A stretch of 64,000 nucleotides of DNA from the NCBI GenBank assembly GCA_965116965.1, contig OZ220743.1, forward strand, positions 2,728,001-2,792,000, read 5' to 3'. The position numbers were made by a program, and so were the translations under genes. Position 1 is the stretch's first letter. Every line of letters starts with the position of its first letter. The notes beneath the pieces are model-generated. The model did not search any database and was not told the DNA's origin. It was given only the letters and a program-made list of their open reading frames with translations. This stretch comes from Aldehydirespirator sp965116965. GTDB taxonomy: Bacteria > Actinomycetota > Acidimicrobiia > Acidimicrobiales > Aldehydirespiratoraceae. Positions 32,365 through 40,484 of this stretch are shown piece after piece.

Positions 32365-34629
32365 TCAGCCACCGGCGGTCCCTCCGGCCTCGGCCGCTTC
32401 GAACACCAGCAGCAGCGAGCCGTTGTCCACCTGGTCCCCGGGGTTGACCAGCACTTCGACGACTGTGCCGTCGCACGGGGCGCTGACGTGGTGCTCCATC
32501 TTCATGCCCTCCATCACCACCAGGGTGCTGCCCGCGGCCACCTGCTCGCCCGCGGCGACCCGCACCTCGATGATCACGCCCGGCATGGGCGCGGCGAACC
32601 CGCCGGCCACCAGGCCGTGGTCGGGAGCACCGAAGCGGGGCACCACCGCCACCGTCACCGTCTCGGAGTCGCCGGTCAGGTGCAGCCTCTCGCCGTCGGC
32701 GGTGACTGCATACCGGACCCGGCGTCCATCCCACTCCAGGTCGAGCCCGTCGGACCGCCAGGCCGCGATCGTCGCCGTGGCCTCGACGGCTCGTCGTACG
32801 GCGCGATCCCCTCCAGACGACCCGACCGCGACGGAAGCCCCAGCCTCTACTACAGCACCGGCTGGCTGCTCAGCGCGACCCCCTCCAGACGACCCGACCG
32901 CGACGGAAGCCCCAGCCTCTACTACAGCACCGGCTGGCTGCTCAGCGCGACCCCCTCCAGACGACCCGACCGCGACGGAAGCCCCAGCCTCTACTACAGC
33001 ACCGGCTGGCTGCTCAGCGCGACCCCCTCCAGACGACCCGACCGCGACGGAAGCCCCAGCCTCTACTACAGCACCGGCGCATTCGGCCCGGACGGTGAGG
33101 GAGCCGTCGCGCCGGGGCCGGTACGCGACGGTCACAGCGACGGAGCCAGCAGCCGTTTCGACGGCCAGATCCGCCCGCTCGGGCGGGAGGCGGCCGTGGC
33201 GCCACCCGCTGGGCATCCAAGCCAGTGTCCGGGCCTCCCGCCGCTCGGCGGCCTGGAGCCACATGGCGGCGGCCACCGCTGCGTGCCGGCACTCGGCAGG
33301 GGTGAGGGCGGCGGCCCGGCTCGGGTCGACCCGCTCGACGAAGTCGGTGGTGGTGTCGCCGGCCAGGAAGGACTCCGAGCGGAGCGCAGCCGCCAGGAAG
33401 TGGCGGTTGGTGGTCACACCGCCGATGTGCAGGCGCTCCAAGGCCAGGGCGAGGCGCCCGGCCGCCTCGGACCGGGTGGGGGCGTGGGCTATGACCTTGG
33501 CCAGCATCGGGTCGAAGTCGAGCCCGACCTCGCTGCCGGCCTCCACGCCGCTGTCCCACCGGACGGCCGGGTCGGCCGAGGGAGCGAAGGCGGCCAGGGT
33601 GCCCACCGCGGGCAGGAAGCCTGCAACCGGATCCTCGGCGTAGAGCCGGGCCTCGACGGCGTGGCCCGCGAAGGCGATGTCCGCCTGGGTGTAGCCCAGC
33701 GGCTCGCCGGCCGCCATCCGCAACTGCTCGCGGACCAGGTCGATCCCGGTGACCTCCTCCGTCACCGGGTGCTCCACCTGCAAGCGGGTGTTGACCTCCA
33801 AGAAGAAGAACTCGCCGGTGTCGTCGTCGAGGAGCAACTCCACCGTGCCGGCCGAGCGGTAGCCGATGGAGGAGGCCAGCCGCACCGCGGCGTCGCCCAT
33901 GGCCGCTCTCAAGCCGTCGTCCACGGCAGGGGAGGGGGACTCCTCGATGATCTTCTGGTGGCGGCGCTGGATCGAGCACTCCCGCTCGCCGAGATGGACC
34001 ACGTTGCCGTGGGAGTCCCCCAGGATCTGGACCTCCACATGGCGGCAGCGCCGCAGGTAGCGCTCGAGGAACACGGTGTCGTCGCCGAAGCCGCCCATGG
34101 CCTCGCGTCGGGCCGCAGCCACCGCCTCGCCGAGGTCGGCAGGATCCGACACCAGGCGCATGCCCTTGCCGCCGCCGCCCGCGGCCGCCTTGACCATGAG
34201 CGGGAAGCCGACGTCGCCGGGGTCATCGGGGTCCTCCGAAGCCGGCAGCGTGGGCACCCCCGCGGCCGCGGCCGCGGCCTTGGCCGCCAGCTTGTCGCCC
34301 ATGGTCTCGATGGCTTCCGGGCCCGGACCTACCCACACCAGGCCGGCGGCGGCAACGGCCCGGGCGAAGCCGGCGTTCTCAGCCAGAAAGCCGTAGCCCG
34401 GATGCACCGCGTCGGCGCCGGCATCGACCGCGGCGGCCACCACCGCGTCGCCGTCGAGGTAGCCGCCGGGCAGCCTCACCGCCACATCGGCCTCGGCCAC
34501 GAACGGGGCGGCGGCGTCGGCGTCGGAGAACACGGCCACACAGCGCATGCCCATTGCCCGCGCCGTGCGGAACACCCGGCGGGCGATCTCGCCCCTATTG
34601 GCCACCAGCAGCGTGCCGATCCCCGTCAC
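32365..34629 (-). CDS. Acyl-CoA carboxylase alpha subunit (biotin carboxylase plus BCCP)
   Basis: A 754-residue subunit. The biotin carboxylase part starts TGIGTLLVANRGEIARRVFR, continues through HPGYGFLAEN, the ATP-grasp GGGGKGMRLV and the EVNTRLQVEHPVTEE motif. The C terminus is a biotinyl domain with VVMEGMKMEHHVSAP (modified Lys). ATP, bicarbonate and biotin are used to pass CO2 to the partner beta subunit. Between the domains lies a 24-residue unit repeated almost four times (GASVAVGSSGGGRAEQPAG). GTG 34629 is chosen because the family begins there; upstream sequence is hairpin repeats. Acetyl-, propionyl-, methylcrotonyl- or geranyl-CoA could be the substrate; AtuA nearby favours the last two. 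Confidence 0.93.
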   Translation of the reverse strand: MTGIGTLLVANRGEIARRVFRTARAMGMRCVAVFSDADAAAPFVAEADVAVRLPGGYLDGDAVVAAAVDAGADAVHPGYGFLAENAGFARAVAAAGLVWVGPGPEAIETMGDKLAAKAAAAAAGVPTLPASEDPDDPGDVGFPLMVKAAAGGGGKGMRLVSDPADLGEAVAAARREAMGGFGDDTVFLERYLRRCRHVEVQILGDSHGNVVHLGERECSIQRRHQKIIEESPSPAVDDGLRAAMGDAAVRLASSIGYRSAGTVELLLDDDTGEFFFLEVNTRLQVEHPVTEEVTGIDLVREQLRMAAGEPLGYTQADIAFAGHAVEARLYAEDPVAGFLPAVGTLAAFAPSADPAVRWDSGVEAGSEVGLDFDPMLAKVIAHAPTRSEAAGRLALALERLHIGGVTTNRHFLAAALRSESFLAGDTTTDFVERVDPSRAAALTPAECRHAAVAAAMWLQAAERREARTLAWMPSGWRHGRLPPERADLAVETAAGSVAVTVAYRPRRDGSLTVRAECAGAVVEAGASVAVGSSGGGRAEQPAGAVVEAGASVAVGSSGGGRAEQPAGAVVEAGASVAVGSSGGGRAEQPAGAVVEAGASVAVGSSGGDRAVRRAVEATATIAAWRSDGLDLEWDGRRVRYAVTADGERLHLTGDSETVTVAVVPRFGAPDHGLVAGGFAAPMPGVIIEVRVAAGEQVAAGSTLVVMEGMKMEHHVSAPCDGTVVEVLVNPGDQVDNGSLLLVFEAAEAGGTAGG
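32801..33078 (-). repeat. 72-bp minisatellite inside the carboxylase alpha gene
   Basis: A 72-bp unit (with CCCTCCAGACGACCCGACCG at its start) is repeated nearly four times, with unit starts at 32801, 32873, 32945 and 33017; copies are identical except for one base in the first, and the last ends early at 33078. 72 is a multiple of three, so copy changes keep frame. Confidence 0.92.
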
Positions 34630-34644
34630 AACCGGCCCCCACTC

Positions 34645-34836
34645 GAATTGGCAGCAGAATGCCCCATATAGGGCACAAAACGCTGCCAATTCCGCCAAAG
34701 ACCGAACACCCGCCGCGAATTGGCAGCAGAATGCCCCATATAGGGCACAAAACGCTGCCAATTCCGCGAAAGACCGAACACCCGCCGCGAATTGGCAGCA
34801 GAATGCCCCATATAGGGCACAAAACGCTGCCAATTC
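34645..34836. repeat. Array of three palindromic elements, 72-bp period
   Basis: Three identical 48-nt units start at 34645, 34717 and 34789. Each has outer arms GAATTGGCAGC and GCTGCCAATTC (11 bp, perfect) around AGAATGCCCCATATAGGGCA, in which TGCCC/GGGCA form an inner stem. Spacers of 24 nt (CGCCAAAGACCGAACACCCG and four more) differ by one base. The array fills the 214-nt gap between the carboxyltransferase stop and the carboxylase alpha start. No coding role is evident although frames stay open. Confidence 0.9.
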
Positions 34837-34843
34837 CGGGGGC

Positions 34844-36538
34844 TCACAGCCGGAACACCCCGTAGCCCTCGGTGCCGGCTATGGGCCGGTTGCCGACCAC
34901 CGACAGGCACATGCCCAGCACGTTGCGGGTGTCGCGGGGGTCGATGATCCCGTCGTCGCTGATGGCGCCGGTGGCCCGCAGCGCCAGCGAGCCCCGCTCC
35001 TGGATGGCCTCGGCCTGGGCCACGATCCGGGCGTCCTCCTCCTCGTCGAAGGGCTCGCCCTTGCGGGCTGCCCGGGCCCGGCGCACCTGCGACATCACCC
35101 CGGCGATCTGCTTGGGGCCCATCACCGCGATCTTGGCCGTGGGCCACAGCCAGGTGAAGCGGTTGCCGAAGGCCCGCCCCGACATGCCGTACGTTCCCGC
35201 GCCGTATGAAGACCCGATGATCACGGTCAGATGGGGGACCGTGGAGTTGGTCACCGCGTTGATCATCTGCGAGCCCTTCTTCACCATGCCGTCGGCCTCG
35301 TAGTCCCGCCCGACCATGAAGCCGGTGATGTTCTGGAGGAACACCAGCGGGACGTCGATCTGGTTGCACAGCTGGATGAAGGTGGCGGCCTTCTGGGCCG
35401 AGTCGGGGTAGAGCACGCCGTTGTTGGCCAGGATCCCCACCGGGTAGCCGCAGATCGACGCCCAGCCGCACACCAGCGTCGTCCCGTAGCGGGCCTTGTA
35501 CTCCTCGAAGCGGGAGCCGTCCACCACCCGGGCGATCACCTCGCGCATGTCGAAGGGCTGGCGCAGGTCCCGGCTCACCAGCCCCAGCAGTTCCCCGGGA
35601 TCATGGACCGGCGGATCGGCGGCCATGGTCGGGCCCGGATGGGGCTTGCGGCGGTTGAGGTGCGACACCACCTCGCGGCACATGCGGATGGCGTCCATCT
35701 CGTCGGTCGCGAAGTAGTCGCCCAGACCGGAGATCTCGGCGTGGAGGCGGGCACCGCCCAGGGTCTCGTCGTCGGACTCCTCGCCGGTGGCCATCTTCAC
35801 CAGCGGCGGGCCGGCCAGGAAGATCTTGGACTGATCGGCCACCACGATGTTGTAGTTGGACAGGCCCGGCTGGTAGGCGCCTCCGGCAGTGGACGACCCG
35901 AACACCACGCACACCGTGGGTATGCGCATCTTGGACAGCTCGATCATCTCGTAGAAGAACCGGCCCGACTCCGCGAAATGAGTCGTCTGGACCCGGCTGC
36001 TGCCCCCGCCGGTGAACTGCGAGCCGCCTCCGTCGCTGCCCCCGAGGCGCAGGTCGGCGCCGGCCGACTCGACGAAGCTCACGTAGGGGATGTGGTTGTC
36101 GCGGGCGATCTCCAGGGCCCGCATCCACTTCTTGCTGGCGTACGGGGTGAGGGCGCCGGCCAGCACGCTGGGGTCGTTGCCCATGATCACGCACTCGTTG
36201 CCGCCGATCACTCCGACGCCCACCACCATCCCTCCGCCCATGGTGTAGTCGGAGTGGTAGGCGGCCAGCGCGCTGATCTCCAGGAACGGGCTGTTGGGGT
36301 CGATCACGTTGGCGATGCGCTCCCGGATGGGCAGCTTGCCCCGCGACCGCAGCCGCTCCATCGAAGCCGGACCGCCTCCCGCATCGGCCTCGGCGAGCAG
36401 TTCCTCGATCTCGGCGAGCTGCTCCAGCACGTCGTCGCGGTTCTGGCGGAACGCCTCGCTGCCCGCGTTCACCGCCGTCGGCAGCGCGGGTGCCAGCAGG
36501 CGGGGCAGGCCGGCCGGGCCGCCGGCGTCGATCTTCAC
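34844..36538 (-). CDS. Acyl-CoA carboxylase beta subunit (carboxyltransferase)
   Basis: A 564-residue carboxyltransferase, first gene of the operon. GTG 36538 is placed by the normal N terminus; LRSRGKLPIRERI is the family's entry motif. The N-terminal half carries SFVESAGADLRL, SSTAGGAYQPG and the C-terminal half NITGFMVGRDYEADGMVKKG, SYGAGTYGMSGRAF and WPTAKIAVMG, which bind acyl-CoA and carboxybiotin. This pattern is nearest to methylcrotonyl/geranyl-CoA-type beta subunits (LiuB/AtuC), not AccD. It works with the alpha subunit encoded after the hairpin array. Exact substrate is inferred only. Confidence 0.93.
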   Translation of the reverse strand: MKIDAGGPAGLPRLLAPALPTAVNAGSEAFRQNRDDVLEQLAEIEELLAEADAGGGPASMERLRSRGKLPIRERIANVIDPNSPFLEISALAAYHSDYTMGGGMVVGVGVIGGNECVIMGNDPSVLAGALTPYASKKWMRALEIARDNHIPYVSFVESAGADLRLGGSDGGGSQFTGGGSSRVQTTHFAESGRFFYEMIELSKMRIPTVCVVFGSSTAGGAYQPGLSNYNIVVADQSKIFLAGPPLVKMATGEESDDETLGGARLHAEISGLGDYFATDEMDAIRMCREVVSHLNRRKPHPGPTMAADPPVHDPGELLGLVSRDLRQPFDMREVIARVVDGSRFEEYKARYGTTLVCGWASICGYPVGILANNGVLYPDSAQKAATFIQLCNQIDVPLVFLQNITGFMVGRDYEADGMVKKGSQMINAVTNSTVPHLTVIIGSSYGAGTYGMSGRAFGNRFTWLWPTAKIAVMGPKQIAGVMSQVRRARAARKGEPFDEEEDARIVAQAEAIQERGSLALRATGAISDDGIIDPRDTRNVLGMCLSVVGNRPIAGTEGYGVFRL

Positions 36539-36688
36539 TGTAGAAAAACTACCGCAGCACGCCTCCAGCACCGGCCCCGCGTCCGCGTGTAGCGGTGACA
36601 CGCCGCGTCCGAGGCGCTCGACTGCGCCCCGTGGGCTCCTCGCCACTCGGGACCGACGGAATGTGACCCAGCCGAACGGACCGTAGCG

Positions 36689-37207
36689 TCAATCCTTGAG
36701 CTGCCTGAGAATGTCCTTCATCATCAGCACGAGATGGAGCGGATCGGTGGGGGACTGTTCGAACTCCGGTACCAGGTGCAGATAGAAGTCCCGGGCGGCC
36801 TCCGTCTCGGCGTGTACCAGCAGGCCCCGGCACCCGATCGCGTGCCCCGCCGCGGCGGCGCGGCGCATGATGTCTGCGAGAAGCCCGGCACCGAGGCCCC
36901 GGCCCTCGTGGTGCGCCGACACGCCGAGTCGGGCGAGCAGAGCCACCGGCTGTGGATATCGGCCCGCGCCCTTGCGCAATCTTGCCGGGGTCTCCGCGGC
37001 CGCGATGCTCGCCATGCACCACGCGTAGTAGGCGGCCACCTCGGTCCTGTCGGCGAGCGTGACCACAAGCACCTTGCTGGTGCCGGCCGCGTGGGATCGG
37101 CGAGCGTGACGCCTCAACCAGTCGGTCTGCTGCTCTGATCGGCACACGAAGCCTGAGAGATCGTCGGCCGGCTCCAGCAGGCGCGGTGACCGGTACTGAA
37201 ACGTCAC
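36689..37207 (-). CDS. GNAT-family toxin (TacT/AtaT-like)
   Basis: A 172-residue GNAT acetyltransferase of the toxin class. SGFVCRSEQQTDWLRRHARRS and HAAGTSKVLVV at the start, then AAYYAWCMASI, and the acetyl-CoA motif LLARLGVSAHHEGRGLGAGL with an Arg-x-x-Gly-x-Gly/Ala pattern, then GCRGLLVHAETEAARDFY, match TacT-like proteins, which acetylate aminoacyl-tRNA. The start overlaps the DUF1778 antitoxin stop (ATGA), the standard arrangement. The ending PLHLVLMMKDI is also typical. Confidence 0.9.
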   Translation of the reverse strand: MTFQYRSPRLLEPADDLSGFVCRSEQQTDWLRRHARRSHAAGTSKVLVVTLADRTEVAAYYAWCMASIAAAETPARLRKGAGRYPQPVALLARLGVSAHHEGRGLGAGLLADIMRRAAAAGHAIGCRGLLVHAETEAARDFYLHLVPEFEQSPTDPLHLVLMMKDILRQLKD

Positions 37208-37500
37208 GCGTCAGCGAACGGCGAAGGGCGCGCCATCAACTCTCGCAGCCCCGAGAGATCGCGGACGGGTCGCTCGTTCATCTCCTCCCAAGCACGCTGG
37301 GCCTCAGCGTCGAGGACGAAGACGGTGCGATCGGCGAGTGCCTCATGCGCGGCTATTCGGAGGCTGGACACCACGAAGTCCGTGAGGCCCGTTCCGCACG
37401 CTGCCACGGCGTCGTCGATCAGCTTGCGGTCCTCCGGAGTCATGCGCACCTCGAGCCTCGCGCTTCTAGTGCGACTGTCGGTGAAAGCCACGGTGCCCAC
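37204..37500 (-). CDS. DUF1778 (TacA-like) antitoxin
   Basis: A 98-residue ribbon-helix-helix antitoxin of the DUF1778 family. TRSARLEVRMTPEDRKLIDD then AVAACGTGLTDFVVSS is the DNA-binding domain (here the usual Arg-rich start is intact). The C-terminal ALADRTVFVLDAEAQRAWEE is the segment that binds the GNAT toxin. It is coupled to the toxin gene. Three direct repeats of TACGGCCATCG lie 51 nt or more upstream and may be its operator. Confidence 0.9.
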   Translation of the reverse strand: MGTVAFTDSRTRSARLEVRMTPEDRKLIDDAVAACGTGLTDFVVSSLRIAAHEALADRTVFVLDAEAQRAWEEMNERPVRDLSGLRELMARPSPFADA

Positions 37501-37550
37501 CTACCCCTTCTGTGGTTCCTTCTCGTCCAGAAGCGAGTGTACATCTGTTG

Positions 37551-37583
37551 TACGGCCATCGTACGGCCATCGTACGGCCATCG
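37551..37583. promoter_or_regulatory. Three 11-bp direct repeats, putative TacAT operator
   Basis: TACGGCCATCG occurs three times in tandem, starting at 37551, 37562 and 37573, spaced by about one helical turn. It lies 51 nt upstream of the DUF1778 antitoxin start and about 60 nt upstream of the divergent DsbA-family gene. Ribbon-helix-helix antitoxins often bind such arrays, so a role in autoregulation is plausible. Confidence 0.5.
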
Positions 37584-37645
37584 TCGGGCCGACGGGTGAG
37601 TTGACCGGGGTGGGGCGGGACGGGACCCGTGCCATGATGGGCGCC

Positions 37646-38344
37646 ATGAGTGACACCGTCGACACCAGCGTGGTGGACTTCCATTTCGACGTGCTGTGCC
37701 CGTGGGCCTACCAGACATCGAAGTGGATCCGGGACGTGCGCAGCCAGAACGGCCTGGAGATCAACTGGCGCTTCTTCAGTCTGGAGGAGATCAACCGCTT
37801 CGAGGGCAAGAAGCACCCGTGGGAGCGGCCCTGGTCCTACGGCTGGTCGCTCATGCGCATCGGCGCGGTGCTGCGCCGCCGGAGCATGGATCATCTCGAC
37901 GCCTGGTACGAGCGCTCCGGGCGGGCCCTGCACGAGGAGGGGCTCCGGGTTCACGAGCCCGACGTGGCCCGGGCGCTTCTGGGAGAGATCGGCCTCGACC
38001 CGGCCACGGTGGATGTCGCGCTGGACGACGAGAGCACCCACGACGTGGTCAAGGCCGAGCACGACCGGGTGGTGGCCGCGGGCGGCTTCGGCGTGCCGAC
38101 GCTGTTCTTCGGCGACCAGGCCCTGTTCGGGCCGGTGCTGATCGACCCGCCGACCGGCGCCGAGGCCCTGCGCCTCTGGGGTGCGGTCACGGCATGGCTG
38201 GAATTCCCGCACCTCTACGAGATCCAGCGACCCAAGTCCCGCGACGACGAGAACGTGATCGCCGACACCTTCCGCCCCTACATCGAGGCCCGCGACTGGG
38301 TGAGCATCAACCGGGGCGAGGTCATCACCTTCGACCGGTCCTAG
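37646..38344 (+). CDS. DsbA-family thioredoxin-fold oxidoreductase (HCCA isomerase/FrnE-like)
   Basis: A 232-residue thioredoxin-fold protein with the DsbA helical insert. The strand VVDFHFDVLCPWAYQTSKWI contains a CPWA motif in place of CxxC, so a disulfide role is unlikely; such CPWA/SPW forms occur in glutathione- or mycothiol-using isomerases. GGFGVPTLFFGDQALFGP is the conserved cis-Pro region. ATG 37646 or 37634 are both possible. The TAG stop lies in the CTAG end of the MITE-like element. Substrate unknown. Confidence 0.85.
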   Translation: MSDTVDTSVVDFHFDVLCPWAYQTSKWIRDVRSQNGLEINWRFFSLEEINRFEGKKHPWERPWSYGWSLMRIGAVLRRRSMDHLDAWYERSGRALHEEGLRVHEPDVARALLGEIGLDPATVDVALDDESTHDVVKAEHDRVVAAGGFGVPTLFFGDQALFGPVLIDPPTGAEALRLWGAVTAWLEFPHLYEIQRPKSRDDENVIADTFRPYIEARDWVSINRGEVITFDRS

Positions 38345-38441
38345 TGCTGTGTCGTCGAAATGGCTAGGGCAGCGCAGCAGGACCGAGACCCTGCTTGAGA
38401 GCGCTCCGGACGCCCCGATCATTTCAGCGACGGACCACTAG
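38341..38441 (-). mobile_element. MITE-like element, copy B (101 bp with CTAG ends)
   Basis: This is the second copy of the element at 25053-25153, in inverted orientation, with three substitutions and no length change. Its left CTAG provides the TAG stop of the DsbA-family gene. No transposase is present in either copy. Confidence 0.82.
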
Positions 38442-38489
38442 AGGCCGAGCGGGTAGGGGAGATCCGTGAGCAGACCGGCGGAGCGCCCA

Positions 38490-38528
38490 GCGAGGCGGCC
38501 CGTGAGCGAAGCGAACAAGAGCGGGAAC
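38490..38528 (+). repeat. Dispersed repeat, copy 5
   Basis: GCGAGGCGGCCCGTGAGCGA and AGCGAACAAGAGCGGGAAC form the fifth copy of the dispersed repeat, here in the 5' region of the flavin monooxygenase gene, 66 nt before its start. Confidence 0.72.
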
Positions 38529-38594
38529 GGCACCGCTGCAGCACGACGGGCTCGCGCCCAGCAGCGCTCGCTCTGAATCCCGGCAGGAAGCGGA

Positions 38595-40484
38595 ATGGAT
38601 GCCGAGCAGGTCGAGCGGCTGCTGGAAGCCGCCGACCTTCCCAGCCTTCTGGCCGCGCTGGCCCACGCCACCGGCGATCCCGGCCTGGTGCCCGGAGACC
38701 TGTGGCTGAACCCGGATCTGGCCCTCCAGCCCGACGGCGGCTGGGACGAGCAACAGGTCGAGCGAGCCAGAGGCCTCGCAACACGAGGCATCGAGCATGT
38801 CCTGGCCCCGGCCGGAGGCAGAGCCGGACCCGCCAACGAGTTGGTTCCGCCCCTGATCGACTGGCTCACCGGCGCCGACCTCGACGACGGCTACCGGAGG
38901 ATGCTCGCCGAGGAACTGGCCGTCACCGGGGACTTGCGGGTGCCGGAGCCGATCACGGCGGGGGAGTGGCCGCCTGAGGGGTCCGTCGGCCACCCGGTAG
39001 CCGTGATCGGGGCGGGGATGTCGGGCATCCTGGCCGCCCACCGGCTCAAGCAGGCCGGAGTGGACTGCGTCGTCCTCGAGAAGAACCGCGACGTGGGCGG
39101 CACCTGGCTGGAGAACACCTACCCGGGCTGCCGGGTGGACGTGTTCAACCACGTGTACTCATACGCCGGAGAGCAGCGTCCGGACTGGCCCGAGTACCAC
39201 TCCAGCCAACCGGTCCTGCTCGACTACTTCCGGGACTGCGCCCGCCGCTGGGGCATCCGCGACCGCATCCGCTTCGGCACCGGCGTCGACGGGATGTCCT
39301 GGGATGAGCAGGCCCGGCGCTGGACCCTGGAGTTGGACGGCGGGGAGGCTGTCACGGCCGGGGCAGTCGTGTCCGCAGTCGGCCAGCTCAACCGGCCGCT
39401 GATGCCCGACATCGAGGGGATGGACGACTTCGCGGGGGAGAAGTTCCACAGCTCCTCGTGGCGCCACGACATCGACTGGGACGGCCTGCGGGTGGCCGTG
39501 ATCGGCACGGGGTCCAGCGCTCTGCAGTTCATCCCGCACCTCGCCACCGACGCAGCCCACGTCACGGTGTTCCAGCGCACGCCGCCGTGGCTGATCCCGC
39601 GGCCCGTCTACCACCAGCCGCTGGCCGACGGCCTGCTGGAGCTCTTCCGGCTGATCCCCGGCTACGCCCACTGGTTCCGGCTGCGGCTGTTCTGGTGCAC
39701 CCACGAGGGCACCGTCGGTGCGCTGCGGCGAGACCCGGCCTGGGACGGACCGCTTGATCAGGCTGTGAGCCGCCGCAACGAAGAGACCCGCCGCCTGCTG
39801 ACCCTTTACCTGAGGTCGCAGTTCGGCGACCGGCCGGACCTGCTGGAGAAGGTCGTGCCCAACTACCCGGTAGGGGCCAAGCGGGTGGTGCTTGACAACG
39901 GCATCTGGGCCGACACCCTCAAGCGGCCCAACGTCGAACTGGTCAGCGACGCCATCGAGCGCATCGAACCGGAGGGCGTGCGGGGAGCCGGCGGGCGCCT
40001 TCACCGAGCCGACGTGATCGTGTTCGGCACCGGCTTCCGGGCCTCGGAGTTCCTGATGCCGATGCAGGTGACCGGGCGCGGTGGTGCCGACCTGCACGAG
40101 ACGTGGAATGGCGACGCCCGCGCCTACAACGGGGTGTGCGTCCCCGGGTTCCCCAACCTGTTCTGTATCTACGGACCCAACACCAACATCGTCGTCAACG
40201 GCAGCATCATCTACTTCGCGGAGTGCGCGACCCACTACGTGGTCGAGTGCCTGCGCCTCCTGGCCTCACAGGGCGCGGCGGCCATGGACTGCCGGCCCGA
40301 AGCCTACGACCGTTACGCCGCAAGGATGGACGAGCACAACTCGCAGATGGCGTGGGGCATCTCGCCGGTCAACAGCTGGTACAAGAGCCCAAGCGGCCGG
40401 ATCGCCCAGAACTGGCCGCTACCGCTGATCGACTACTGGCGCCAGACACGCGCCCCGAACCCAGCAGACTTCGAGCTGATCTAA
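38595..40484 (+). CDS. Flavin-containing monooxygenase / Baeyer-Villiger-type enzyme
   Basis: A 629-residue FAD- and NADPH-dependent monooxygenase. FAD motif VAVIGAGMSGILAAHRL is at about residue 134, preceded by a 130-residue helical N-terminal region. NADPH motif VAVIGTGSSALQF is at about residue 300; the signature FHSSSWRHDIDW is the FxGxxxHxxxW-like fingerprint of BVMOs and FMOs in a variant form (His present). The length and N-terminal extension match long BVMOs. It likely oxidises a ketone or N/S-compound. It stands alone, and its 3' end overlaps the convergent HNH gene by 66 bp. ATG 38595 is preceded by GCAGGAAGCGGA. Confidence 0.88.
   Translation: MDAEQVERLLEAADLPSLLAALAHATGDPGLVPGDLWLNPDLALQPDGGWDEQQVERARGLATRGIEHVLAPAGGRAGPANELVPPLIDWLTGADLDDGYRRMLAEELAVTGDLRVPEPITAGEWPPEGSVGHPVAVIGAGMSGILAAHRLKQAGVDCVVLEKNRDVGGTWLENTYPGCRVDVFNHVYSYAGEQRPDWPEYHSSQPVLLDYFRDCARRWGIRDRIRFGTGVDGMSWDEQARRWTLELDGGEAVTAGAVVSAVGQLNRPLMPDIEGMDDFAGEKFHSSSWRHDIDWDGLRVAVIGTGSSALQFIPHLATDAAHVTVFQRTPPWLIPRPVYHQPLADGLLELFRLIPGYAHWFRLRLFWCTHEGTVGALRRDPAWDGPLDQAVSRRNEETRRLLTLYLRSQFGDRPDLLEKVVPNYPVGAKRVVLDNGIWADTLKRPNVELVSDAIERIEPEGVRGAGGRLHRADVIVFGTGFRASEFLMPMQVTGRGGADLHETWNGDARAYNGVCVPGFPNLFCIYGPNTNIVVNGSIIYFAECATHYVVECLRLLASQGAAAMDCRPEAYDRYAARMDEHNSQMAWGISPVNSWYKSPSGRIAQNWPLPLIDYWRQTRAPNPADFELI

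Noticed and set aside
32801..33078. 72-bp repeat as an assembly artefact
   Set aside because: It cannot be excluded by eye, but unit 1 carries a distinct base and the last copy ends partially, as in a real tandem array; kept as a feature.
31606..34671. Very long plus-strand open frame opposite AtuA and the carboxylase alpha gene
   Set aside because: Its length comes from high GC and the in-frame 72-bp repeats. The translation has no recognisable domain, while the minus strand gives two perfect enzyme families.
34630..34833. N-terminal extension of the carboxylase alpha gene through the hairpin repeats
   Set aside because: The frame is open because the period is 72, but the repeated Phe/Cys-rich peptide has no match to the family, which starts at 34629.
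34645..34836. Possible CRISPR array
   Set aside because: Only three units, 48-nt perfect palindromes with near-identical 24-nt spacers and no cas genes; spacers in a CRISPR would differ.
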